From positions 1 through 14,360 of the forward strand of contig CBFGWV010000107.1 of the NCBI GenBank assembly GCA_965652545.1: a DNA stretch of 14,360 nucleotides. The letters are read 5' to 3'. Both the position numbers and the translations under genes were made by a program. The DNA comes from CBFGWV01 sp965652545. Its GTDB lineage: Bacteria; Pseudomonadota; Gammaproteobacteria; Competibacterales; Competibacteraceae. Under the pieces are notes generated by a model. It saw nothing but the letters and a program-made list of their open reading frames with translations. It ran no database searches and was not told the DNA's origin. This document shows positions 1 to 6,635 of the stretch, piece by piece (the stretch's first letter is position 1; every line of letters starts with the position of its first letter).

Positions 1-44
1 CTGGACGGGATTCTCACCCGCTGGATACTGCGACCTTGCCAGGT

Positions 45-100
45 CGCACTGTAAATACGTCCGTGTACGCTCGACGGCAGCATCCATGCTGCCGACGGTC
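45..100 (+). repeat. REP-like element, left copy
   Basis: This 56-base segment recurs in inverted orientation at 547-602. The inner 37 bases (64-100) are identical to the reverse complement of 547-583, and the outer 19 bases match at 15 positions. Inside it is a near-perfect palindrome at 75-94, with 9-bp arms cggcagcat/atgctgccg around two central bases. That is the hairpin form of repetitive extragenic palindromes in gammaproteobacteria. The element family is inferred; the repeat and hairpin are read directly. Confidence 0.75.
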
Positions 101-243
101 GGCCCACGACCTACCGGCTCGGCCGCAGGCTCACAGCGGTGGCTGCCCAAGGCGAGGAGAGTGGATCAGACCCAACGTGCATCATGACCGCCTCTAAGGT
201 GGGTGGTCGGTGCGGTCCATGGACAAGGGAGTGACGGACAGTA

Positions 244-477
244 ATGCTGAAAATAGTGCTTTATTCGGTCTCGGCGGTACTCGGTTTATTGCTGCTGTTT
301 TTCCTGGATCTGAAATGGTCTTTCTGGGAGCCGTCCGATGACCGGGACTCAGGCCAAGCCTGTGAGGATGAGTGCGCGTTACAGCCAAGAGCGTTTCCAG
401 CGATGTTTCAACGCATCCGCCCCGCAATCAAAGGCATGTGGTTTATCGAAATACCAGCGGGATACGAAAACCGATAG
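244..477 (+). CDS. Possible small membrane protein of unknown function
   Basis: This 77-residue ORF is not recognised. Its N-terminus (residues about 4-22) is a strongly hydrophobic stretch rich in Leu, Val and Phe. It looks like one membrane anchor or an uncleaved signal. The remainder is polar, with two Cys (C40 and C44) in an acidic patch, and ends in a short basic tail. Upstream is only a weak ribosome-binding candidate (aaggga at 225-230, about 13 bases from ATG). It lies alone between two inverted REP-like elements, and its composition is less GC-rich than the rest of the window. The hydrophobic start argues for a real gene; the weak start signal and repeat-rich setting argue against it. 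It could also be the remnant of a larger gene. Confidence 0.4.
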   Translation: MLKIVLYSVSAVLGLLLLFFLDLKWSFWEPSDDRDSGQACEDECALQPRAFPAMFQRIRPAIKGMWFIEIPAGYENR

Positions 478-518
478 GTGAGCGCCGAGAAAAAGACCTC
501 GAACAGCCACCGCAGTAA

Positions 519-632
519 GCCCTCTGGGTTGGATGGGTCCGGGTCAGACCGTCGGCAGCATGGATGCTGCCGTCGAGCGTACAGGGAGGTATTCACAGCG
601 CGTCTGACCCGGACCCATCCAACCCAGAGGGC
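519..632. repeat. 31-bp inverted repeat enclosing the right REP-like element
   Basis: Bases 519-549 are perfectly complementary to 602-632 (31 bp). The 52-base loop contains the 547-583 REP-like core. The arms carry a gggtcagac / gtctgaccc motif. From memory, such motifs are common around REP-associated tyrosine transposase (RAYT) repeats; no transposase gene is visible in this window. A related cagaccc motif stands alone near 167-173. Confidence 0.75.
547..602 (-). repeat. REP-like element, right copy
   Basis: This is the inverted partner of the element at 45-100. Bases 547-583 are a perfect 37-base reverse complement of 64-100. It carries the same internal palindrome at 553-572. It lies almost wholly in the loop of a second inverted repeat (519-549 / 602-632), so a single transcript here could fold as a hairpin within a hairpin. 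Confidence 0.75.
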
Positions 633-646
633 GGGGGAAAGACGCA

Positions 647-674
647 GACCCCAGGGAGCCACGCTCCCCGGGTC
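647..674 (-). terminator. Probable terminator of the glycosylation operon
   Basis: Read on the minus strand downstream of the GtrA-family stop, this is a GC-rich hairpin. It has a 10-bp stem (650-659 / 663-672), a 3-base loop, and a short bulged extension. One position pairs as G-U only in the minus-strand RNA (the plus strand has an A-C mismatch), which supports this direction. Only a short, broken T-rich run follows (tcttt), so intrinsic termination would be moderate. Confidence 0.5.
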
Positions 675-719
675 CAAGCGCCATTCAGAGAGTCCGACTC
701 GCCCCAACGTCTCTCGACC

Positions 720-1124
720 TCAAGCCCGCGACGCGGCTCTGGGCCGGAGCAACCGCCGCGAGCTGGCAAAGTTCACCAGCATGCCGGCGATGCTGCCACC
801 AGCCACACCCAGTACCGGGTATTGGTTCACCAACGCCACACCCCACACCAGCAGTGCGTACGTACCGTAGTTCACCGCACCGCCGATCACCATCAAGCCC
901 ATGTACTGAACCCACTCACGGCGCAAGCCCTCGCGCCGCTCACTGTGAAACGTAAAGTGCCGGTTGCACACCCACGTGGTGGTCGCCGCGGCCATAAACG
1001 ACGGCACGCGCGCGAGGTACGGCCCGACACCCAACCACAGCAAGCCCATCAGAATGCCGGCATCGACCACAAAGCCCAGCGTCCCGACCAGACCAAAGCG
1101 GAAAAACTCGCCAAACAGCTTCAC
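720..1124 (-). CDS. GtrA-family membrane protein
   Basis: This 134-residue protein belongs to the GtrA family. Members are small four-helix membrane proteins thought to flip polyprenyl-linked sugars across the inner membrane or to assist their transfer. Hydrophobic segments lie at about residues 8-28, 36-52, 74-93 and 98-119. The N-terminal FFRFGLVGTLGFVVDAGI and the central VCNRHFTF are typical of the family, and the length is normal. The start codon is GTG, and its GTGA overlaps the stop of the upstream glycosyltransferase by four bases, so translation is probably coupled. A terminator-like hairpin lies about 45 bases downstream. The family call is firm. The exact substrate, probably an undecaprenyl- or dolichyl-type phosphosugar, cannot be read. 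Confidence 0.9.
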   Translation of the reverse strand: MKLFGEFFRFGLVGTLGFVVDAGILMGLLWLGVGPYLARVPSFMAAATTTWVCNRHFTFHSERREGLRREWVQYMGLMVIGGAVNYGTYALLVWGVALVNQYPVLGVAGGSIAGMLVNFASSRRLLRPRAASRA

Positions 1125-2062
1125 GCACGGCCCCGAGGCCCAGGAATCGACAGATAGAACAAACGCTTGAACTCGCGACGCCCACGCGTCACCGTGCTCA
1201 GAATCAGCCCGGACATCACACTGAACGCCGACAGAATCACCAACCCAGTGACCAGCACCGCCGTCGGAATACGAGGCACCAGCCCCGTATCGAGGTAGGT
1301 CACAAACAAGGGGATCGCGAGCGCAACAGCCAGAACCGCCAGAACAATCGCCAGCAGGCCAAAGAACTCCAGCGGCCGCTCCGCCCGGAACAGCTTCGCA
1401 ATGGTCAGCAGGATGCGAAAGCCATCGCGGTACGTGTTGAGCTTACTCGTCGAGCCCTCCGGGCGAGCCTTGTACGGCGTCTCCACCTCGGCGATTGGCA
1501 TGCGCAGCTCCAGCGCATGCACGGTGAGCTCGGTCTCCGTTTCGAAGCCCGCTGATAGCGCAGGGAACGACTTGACGAAGCGGCGCGAGAATACCCGGTA
1601 GCCGGACAGCATGTCGGTGAACGCGCGGCCGAAGATACGCGCCACAAACCCGGTCAACACCCGATTACCCAAGCGGTGACCCGACCGATAGGCAGCCTCC
1701 TCGGTATCCCGACGGGTCCCGACGACCATGTCCAAACCGCCTTCCAATAGGGCGGCGACCAACCGTGGCGCACTGGTGGCGTCATAGGTGTCGTCGCCAT
1801 CGACCAACACATACACGTCGGCCTCCACGTCGGCGAACATCCTCCGCACGACATTACCCTTGCCGGGCCGGTCGACGAAGCGCACCACGGCACCGGCCTC
1901 GCGGGCGACCTCCGAGGTGTTGTCAGTGGAGGCATTGTCGAAAACATACACCGTGGCATCCGGCAGCGAGGCCCGGAAATCGTGCACCACCTGACCGATG
2001 GCAACCGCCTCGTTGTAGCAGGGGATCAGGACCGCGATGCGGTCGGAGAAACTGACGCTCAC
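1121..2062 (-). CDS. GtrB/DPM-type family 2 glycosyltransferase
   Basis: A 313-residue membrane-attached glycosyltransferase that should load a sugar from a nucleotide donor onto a polyprenyl phosphate on the cytoplasmic side. Residues about 9-220 form the GT-A domain: IPCYNEA near residue 13, the metal-binding DGDDTYD at 88-94, and LSGYRVFSR at 152-160, all typical of DPM synthase and GtrB relatives. Two C-terminal membrane helices follow (about 232-256 and 266-290). A longer ORF with ATG at 2128 would overlap the upstream gene by 70 bases. I prefer GTG at 2062: it has an ideal aaggag six bases ahead and overlaps the upstream TGA as GTGA. It lies between the GT-C-like membrane protein and the GtrA gene. 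The donor sugar is unknown. Confidence 0.92.
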   Translation of the reverse strand: MSVSFSDRIAVLIPCYNEAVAIGQVVHDFRASLPDATVYVFDNASTDNTSEVAREAGAVVRFVDRPGKGNVVRRMFADVEADVYVLVDGDDTYDATSAPRLVAALLEGGLDMVVGTRRDTEEAAYRSGHRLGNRVLTGFVARIFGRAFTDMLSGYRVFSRRFVKSFPALSAGFETETELTVHALELRMPIAEVETPYKARPEGSTSKLNTYRDGFRILLTIAKLFRAERPLEFFGLLAIVLAVLAVALAIPLFVTYLDTGLVPRIPTAVLVTGLVILSAFSVMSGLILSTVTRGRREFKRLFYLSIPGPRGRA

Positions 2063-3648
2063 TGAGTACTCCTTGTTCCAGATTCGTCCGGTTGCAGCCG
2101 GCACAGCAGGAATTCCCCTTCGATCCACCGATCCATGGCCGGTACGAATGCCGTACAGCTGCCCATACGCAACCCGTACGCGGTCAGCGCCTGCTCCGCG
2201 GCCCAGGGCTCGTAGCTGCGGTAGATCAGGTACAACGGCCCCTGGTGCCCGGCGATGCGCTTCTGCATCAGGCGGTCGTACGCATGCGGCCTGTCGGACG
2301 GGCCAGTGAAATAACTCTGGATGCGCAACACCGGCACGCGGGGCGGCAACGCCGGGATGATATACGTCATGGGCTCGTAACCGGTCATCAGGACCATGCC
2401 GTCCTCAGCCACTGGCGGCAGTTCCACGCCGAAGGGATCGGGCCCCCAGGGCGCGCGCCCCCAGTTGCCCGGCTGCGTCAACATCAGGCACAGGGTCAGG
2501 AACAGTATCGCCAGCGCACTGCGGATACTGGCTATGGCGGTCAAGGCCCCGGTCAGGAGCACGATGGCGGCGGGGGCCAACAACTCCACCGGCAGCACGT
2601 AGCGATAGATGGCAAACAGTTTGAGCCAGACCAGCAACGTAACCCCGAGCATCGCCAGCAGGTAGCCGCCGGCGCGCGAGATGTCAGCACGACGGCGAAT
2701 CGCTAATGCCAGCAGGGCGGCCACGGCGAGCAGCACCAGCATCGGCAGGCGTGGGTCGCGGAAGCCGACCTCGCCAATCTCCGTCGGTGCGTTGAACGGT
2801 GCAAACAACAGCTGAACGGCCTCGCCGAGCGACTGTGGCAGGAAGCGCGGATCGTTGTACGGCTCCGGCTGTGCCCAGGGCGACTTGAAGATCTGGTTGT
2901 AATACGGGAACAGCGGATTACCGAAACGCGACCACAGATGCCAGGCCCACCAGCCCCCCGTGACAGCGAAGCCCGCCAGCACACCCAAGCCGAAGACGAA
3001 GGCGCTGTTGAAGCGGCGCCAGAAATGGCCGGGCAGGGCAAAACAGGCGGCGCACAAGCCGACGCAGTACAAGACCATCGGCTGCTTCAGCCCGAAGGCG
3101 AAACCGGCCAGCAGCCCGGCCAGCGCCAGGCGGAGAAATCCAGGCGATACCGCGGCGCCCTTCAAACCACCCAAGACCAGCGCCAAGGCACTCAGAATGA
3201 GCAGCGACAACAGGTTGTCGCTGAACAAGGTGCCGACCTCGCTGAGCATCGCCGCCCCGAGCACACCCGTGACGGCGACGGCCAGGGCCCATAGCGGATG
3301 CTCGAATGGCGAGGTGTTCACCAGAACCTGACGGGCGACAAGATAGACCAGCAGGAGATTCAAGCCCTGCACGGCACCGATGACCGCCGCCACGCCCATG
3401 GCCGGCAAGACCTGGACCAATCCGTAATAAGGGAAGTACAGCGTAGGGTTGTAAAAAGTCGCGACATGGGCCGGCGCCACATCGAACTCCAACCGGCCGG
3501 TCAACCATGCCCAGGGGTTGTAGTAGTGATAGTTGCGCAGGTCCCATCCGGCATCCTGTCCCAGGTATACGGACAGGAGCGCGAAGGCGAGCGGGCCGGC
3601 CACCAGCAGCAGCGGCACCAGGACGCGATGGATTCGAGAAGGGGCCAT
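2059..3648 (-). CDS. Polytopic membrane protein, probable GT-C-type glycosyltransferase
   Basis: From ATG at 3648 this gives 529 residues with about ten or more hydrophobic segments and a soluble C-terminal part (from about residue 420). After the first helix (about 9-29) comes a loop with D32 and D36 and an aromatic run NYHYYNP. Acidic residues in the first outer loop are a hallmark of GT-C transferases that use polyprenyl-linked sugars. As first gene of an operon with a GtrB-like transferase and a GtrA protein, it would be the specificity transferase that adds the sugar to an outer-envelope acceptor. That role is inferred from fold type and context; I cannot assign a named family. A GTG at 3720 would add 24 polar residues, but a good -10 box lies inside that extension, so the ATG is preferred. 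Confidence 0.75.
   Translation of the reverse strand: MAPSRIHRVLVPLLLVAGPLAFALLSVYLGQDAGWDLRNYHYYNPWAWLTGRLEFDVAPAHVATFYNPTLYFPYYGLVQVLPAMGVAAVIGAVQGLNLLLVYLVARQVLVNTSPFEHPLWALAVAVTGVLGAAMLSEVGTLFSDNLLSLLILSALALVLGGLKGAAVSPGFLRLALAGLLAGFAFGLKQPMVLYCVGLCAACFALPGHFWRRFNSAFVFGLGVLAGFAVTGGWWAWHLWSRFGNPLFPYYNQIFKSPWAQPEPYNDPRFLPQSLGEAVQLLFAPFNAPTEIGEVGFRDPRLPMLVLLAVAALLALAIRRRADISRAGGYLLAMLGVTLLVWLKLFAIYRYVLPVELLAPAAIVLLTGALTAIASIRSALAILFLTLCLMLTQPGNWGRAPWGPDPFGVELPPVAEDGMVLMTGYEPMTYIIPALPPRVPVLRIQSYFTGPSDRPHAYDRLMQKRIAGHQGPLYLIYRSYEPWAAEQALTAYGLRMGSCTAFVPAMDRWIEGEFLLCRLQPDESGTRSTQ
2069..2074 (-). promoter_or_regulatory. Ribosome binding site fixing the GTG start at 2062
   Basis: On the minus strand the sequence aaggag is followed by a six-base spacer and GTG. 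The GTG overlaps the TGA stop of the preceding gene. This places the glycosyltransferase start 66 bases inside the longest open frame. Confidence 0.8.
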
Positions 3649-3689
3649 GGGATGCGGGCTGTCGGTCGACGCGCGATAGGGCGCCGCGG

Positions 3690-3695
3690 AGTATA
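3690..3695 (-). promoter_or_regulatory. Possible -10 box of the glycosylation operon
   Basis: On the minus strand, TATACT (5 of 6 matches to TATAAT) lies about 42 bases before ATG at 3648. A weak -35 candidate, GTGACC at 3720-3715, is 19 bases upstream. Transcription would begin near 3683. It falls inside the coding extension that a GTG start at 3720 would require, which favours the downstream ATG. Confidence 0.4.
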
Positions 3696-3760
3696 GCAGG
3701 GCAGTTTTGTTATCGGTCACGACATCCGTGTGTGGCGGCTTTTGGATAGGTAGGCAGTCT

Positions 3761-3790
3761 GGTCAAGCGCCGTTGAACCGGCGCTTAACC
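3761..3790 (-). terminator. Hairpin downstream of the PEBP gene
   Basis: A perfect 8-bp stem (3765-3772 / 3779-3786, aagcgccg/cggcgctt) has a 6-base loop. Three further pairs follow after one mismatch. It starts ten bases after the stop of the PEBP gene in that gene's direction. No T-run follows, so it may act as an mRNA 3' end stabiliser or a weak terminator rather than a classic intrinsic terminator. Confidence 0.5.
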
Positions 3791-3799
3791 GCAAAATCG

Positions 3800-4420
3800 T
3801 CAATCCTTGAACAGGCTGTACACACCGCTGACACTGGCCTCGGCGAGCACATGCCCGGCCATGGCGGCTTTCACGTCCGCCGCGGTGAACCGCCCGTCGA
3901 CCGGGAGTTTCGGGATATCCAACGCATACAACGTGAAGACATAGCGATGAACGCGCGGATCGTTCCAGGGCGGGCAGGGGCCGTCATAGCCGAAGTAGTC
4001 GCCCGCCATATCCGCGTCTGAGGCAAACCAGCCGGTATAGTCGTTGATCCCCTGGCGGGTGCCGCGGGGCCCCTCCGGCCCATCTTTGCCACCGGCGATG
4101 ACGCCGTCGCTGAATTCGCCCACCTCGATCGGGCCGGAGGCCGGGTCCAGGTCGACCAGTACCCAATGGGTGAAGTCCGTCCGAGCGAGATCCGCCGCTA
4201 CCGTCTTCCCCTCCTGATTGACATCGTCGCCCACGCTGGGCGCATCCGGGTCGATACACAGCACGACCAGCGAGCGGGTGCCTGCGGGCAGCTCGGACCA
4301 GGCAAGGTCCGGGTTTTGATTGCTGGCGAAGGTGACATGGGTGTCAGGGTCCGGTTTGCCGACTGCGTAGTGCTCCGGAATCCGTCCACCGTCGGGGAAG
4401 GCCTTGGTGGTAAGAATCAT
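3800..4420 (-). CDS. YbhB/YbcL-family PEBP-like protein
   Basis: A 206-residue protein of the phosphatidylethanolamine-binding protein family (Raf kinase inhibitor-like). Ligand-pocket motifs are all present: DPDAP at 57-61, HW at 85-86, GPCPP at 147-151 and HRY at 158-160. No signal peptide is visible, so it is probably cytoplasmic. It is longer than E. coli YbhB (158 aa). The extra length is mainly an insert around residues 62-82 (DVNQEGKT region), which from memory is common to a bacterial subgroup. A clear aggag lies seven bases before ATG. It stands alone between two minus-strand operons, and the hairpin after its stop suggests its own transcript. The bacterial function of this family is not well established, so no pathway is proposed. 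Confidence 0.93.
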   Translation of the reverse strand: MILTTKAFPDGGRIPEHYAVGKPDPDTHVTFASNQNPDLAWSELPAGTRSLVVLCIDPDAPSVGDDVNQEGKTVAADLARTDFTHWVLVDLDPASGPIEVGEFSDGVIAGGKDGPEGPRGTRQGINDYTGWFASDADMAGDYFGYDGPCPPWNDPRVHRYVFTLYALDIPKLPVDGRFTAADVKAAMAGHVLAEASVSGVYSLFKD

Positions 4421-4509
4421 AAACAGTCTCCTGATCGGGTTCGATGGGGTGTTGCACAGGACAGCGGTCGTATCAGACAGATGACATCAGGGAAGTTTAG
4501 TCCGCACCA

Positions 4510-6069
4510 TCAACCGAACAGCATCCGCGGCACCCAGGTTGCGATTCCCGGGAGACTCCATACCACCACGATGCCCAGCGCCTGAAGACCGATGAACGGC
4601 ACCACGCCGGCGTAAATCTGCCAGGTGGTGATGGACTTCGGCGCCGCCCCACGCAGGTAAAACAGTGAAAAGCCGAACGGTGGCGTAAGGAAACTCGTCT
4701 GTAGGTTGATGGCGATGAGCACCGCCAGCCAAATCGGGTCGAACCCCATGACAATCAGGGCGGGCACCACCAGGGGTAGCAGGATCACGGAGATTTCGAC
4801 AAAGTCGAGGAAGAACCCCAGCAGGAAAACCAACAACATGACGAACAGCAACGCACCGGTCTCGCCCCCGGGCATGCTGGCGATCAAGGTCTCGACCAGG
4901 TGATCGCCGCCCAGGCCGCGAAACACCAGCGAGAAGATGCTCGCGGCGATGATGGTGCCAAAGATCATGGCCGATACGGTCATGGTTTGGGTCAGTACCG
5001 GCTTGAGCACGTCCGCCGAGTGTGCGCGCCAGACGGCTTGAGCCAGCGCAGCGATACCCACCACGACCAGCGCCACGGCCAAGGCGCCGACCAGCCAGTC
5101 GCCCGCCGCGGCGTCCGATCGCTGCAAGCGCACTGGCCAGATGCTCGCCACCAGTACCAAACCGGCAAGGGCGACGCCGCCTCCTACCAGCAGGCGGCTC
5201 GAGCGTCCAGGCACTAGCCGCGCCCCACCCAGCAACAGCGCACCGACTGCGCCGACCGAGGCGGCCTCGGTCGGCGTGGCGATGCCACCGAGAATCGACC
5301 CGAGCACCGCAATCATCAGCAGGATCGGCGGCACCAGCGCCCGCATGACCTCGCGCAGGGGAGGCCGCTCGCCGACATCCATCAGCGCCGGTGCACAGGC
5401 CGGCTGCAGCCATGCCCGCCCCAGCATGTAGCCCATGTAGATGACCACCAGTGTCAACCCCGGCAGCAGCGCTGCCGCGAAAATCTGGCCGACGGAGAGG
5501 GTTTCGACGCTGAACTTGCCCTGTGCGTATTGCGCCTGCTGATAAGCGTTGGACATCACGTCCGCGAGGATGATGAGCAGCGTGGAGGGCGGGATGATCT
5601 GCCCCAGCGTCCCGGCCGTGCACACGACCCCGGCGGCGAGCTTCGGGTCATAGCCGTTGCGCAGCATGCTCGGTAAGGCGATCAGCCCCATGGCGACGAC
5701 CGTGGCGCCGACGATGCCGGTGGACGCGGCCAGCAGGGCGCCGACGACGATCACCGCCACGCCCAGCCCGCCGCGCAGGCCGCCGAACAGGCGCCCCATG
5801 GTCTGCAGCAGGTCATCGGCGATGCGGCTTTTCTCCAGCACCACGCCCATGAACACGAACACCGGTATGGCGACCAGGACCTCGTTGGTCAGGATACCGT
5901 AGACCCGCTGCGCCAATGCCCCCAGCAGGCTCAGGTCGAACACCCCCAGGCTCGCCCCCAGCAGGGCGAACAGAAACGCCGTGCCTGCGAGCGTGAAGGT
6001 CACCGGGTAGCCCAGCAGAATACCGCCGCACAACGCGGCGAACATGAGGATGTCCAGATAGGCCGTCAT
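4510..6069 (-). CDS. TRAP transporter large permease DctM
   Basis: A 519-residue inner-membrane protein, the transport subunit of a sodium-driven TRAP system. Typical DctM features include VAIPVFVFMGVVLEKS near residues 66-81, ASTGIVGATVVAMG at 115-128, LGQIIPPST at 155-163, and TPTEAASVGAVGAL at 265-278. The C-terminal half has ILLPLVVPA near 429-437 and NLQTSFLTPPFG at 455-466. Common DctM proteins have about 425 residues. The excess here is mainly an insert at about 283-352 with two extra hydrophobic segments, seen in some large permeases of the 2-oxoacid/mannitol/chloroaromatic type. Its ATG overlaps the dctQ stop as ATGA, so the two permease genes are coupled. It is the last gene of the dctPQM operon; no convincing terminator follows before 4421. 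Confidence 0.95.
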   Translation of the reverse strand: MTAYLDILMFAALCGGILLGYPVTFTLAGTAFLFALLGASLGVFDLSLLGALAQRVYGILTNEVLVAIPVFVFMGVVLEKSRIADDLLQTMGRLFGGLRGGLGVAVIVVGALLAASTGIVGATVVAMGLIALPSMLRNGYDPKLAAGVVCTAGTLGQIIPPSTLLIILADVMSNAYQQAQYAQGKFSVETLSVGQIFAAALLPGLTLVVIYMGYMLGRAWLQPACAPALMDVGERPPLREVMRALVPPILLMIAVLGSILGGIATPTEAASVGAVGALLLGGARLVPGRSSRLLVGGGVALAGLVLVASIWPVRLQRSDAAAGDWLVGALAVALVVVGIAALAQAVWRAHSADVLKPVLTQTMTVSAMIFGTIIAASIFSLVFRGLGGDHLVETLIASMPGGETGALLFVMLLVFLLGFFLDFVEISVILLPLVVPALIVMGFDPIWLAVLIAINLQTSFLTPPFGFSLFYLRGAAPKSITTWQIYAGVVPFIGLQALGIVVVWSLPGIATWVPRMLFG

Positions 6070-6578
6070 GATGGGGCGTCATTCCCGTGGCGGATGCGAA
6101 GCGCGTCCCGCAGCAGACAAGCCAGACCCTGGATGATCAGCAGGACGCAGAAGGCGGGAATCAGCGACTTCAGCAGAAAACTCGCCGGGATGCCGCCGAC
6201 GGAGATCGGTCCGTCCAGATTGACCCAGGCATTGCGCACGAACGGCCAGCTGTACCAGGCCAGCAGCACCATGGACGGCAGCAGCCAGGCCAAGGCGCCG
6301 AACAAGTCGATGAGCGCCCGTCCGTGTGCCGACAAGCGGCTATAAAACACATCGACGCGTACATGCTGGTCGACCAGCAGTGTGTAGCCGGCGCCCAACA
6401 TGAACAAGGTCGCGTGCATATACAGCACACCTTCGCTCAAAAAGATGAAGCTCACACCGAACACGTAGCGCAACACCACAATGGCGAACTGCAGCAAGAC
6501 CATGAGCAGGGCCAGCCAGCGAATGCCGGTGCCCACTGCGCGGTTGATGGATTCGAGCAAAGCAATCAGTCGTGTCAT
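6066..6578 (-). CDS. TRAP transporter small permease DctQ
   Basis: A 170-residue protein with four predicted membrane helices (about 18-40, 50-68, 88-108 and 135-157), the normal form for DctQ. Family signs are the FAIVVLRYVFGVSF stretch near residues 31-44 and DQHVRVDVFYSRLS near 70-83. It pairs with DctM to form the membrane part of the TRAP transporter. The ATG has no good ribosome-binding site, and a strong hairpin (6597-6622) ends 18 bases upstream, so expression is probably lower than that of dctP. Its stop overlaps the dctM start by four bases. Confidence 0.93.
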   Translation of the reverse strand: MTRLIALLESINRAVGTGIRWLALLMVLLQFAIVVLRYVFGVSFIFLSEGVLYMHATLFMLGAGYTLLVDQHVRVDVFYSRLSAHGRALIDLFGALAWLLPSMVLLAWYSWPFVRNAWVNLDGPISVGGIPASFLLKSLIPAFCVLLIIQGLACLLRDALRIRHGNDAPS

Positions 6579-6596
6579 AGGGTCGGTACACGCGAG

Positions 6597-6622
6597 CGCG
6601 CCGGTCGGGAGAGACCGGCGCG
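6597..6622 (-). other. Strong intercistronic hairpin between dctP and dctQ
   Basis: A perfect 10-bp GC-rich stem (cgcgccggtc / gaccggcgcg) with a 6-base loop fills the 57-base gap between dctP and dctQ. No T-run follows, so it is not a classic terminator. In an operon with a highly expressed binding-protein gene first, such a stem usually protects the 3' end of the upstream message or partly blocks read-through. The hairpin is seen directly; its effect is inferred. Confidence 0.7.
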
Positions 6623-6635
6623 TCTCGCTGTTTCG

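Noticed and set aside
1..54. Open frame entering from the left edge on the plus strand and ending with TAA at 52-54
   Set aside because: Only 17 residues are visible, without a recognisable motif, and the last few lie within the REP-like element. It could be the end of a real gene but cannot be supported.
478..1157. Plus-strand ORFs of 130 and 197 residues
   Set aside because: They are Arg/Pro/His-rich shadow frames covering the repeats and the antisense of the GtrA gene. No ribosome-binding site or domain was seen.
4487..5623. A 378-residue minus-strand ORF inside dctM
   Set aside because: It is an alternative frame of the clearly conserved DctM gene, with Gly/Arg-rich low-complexity content typical of GC-rich shadow ORFs.
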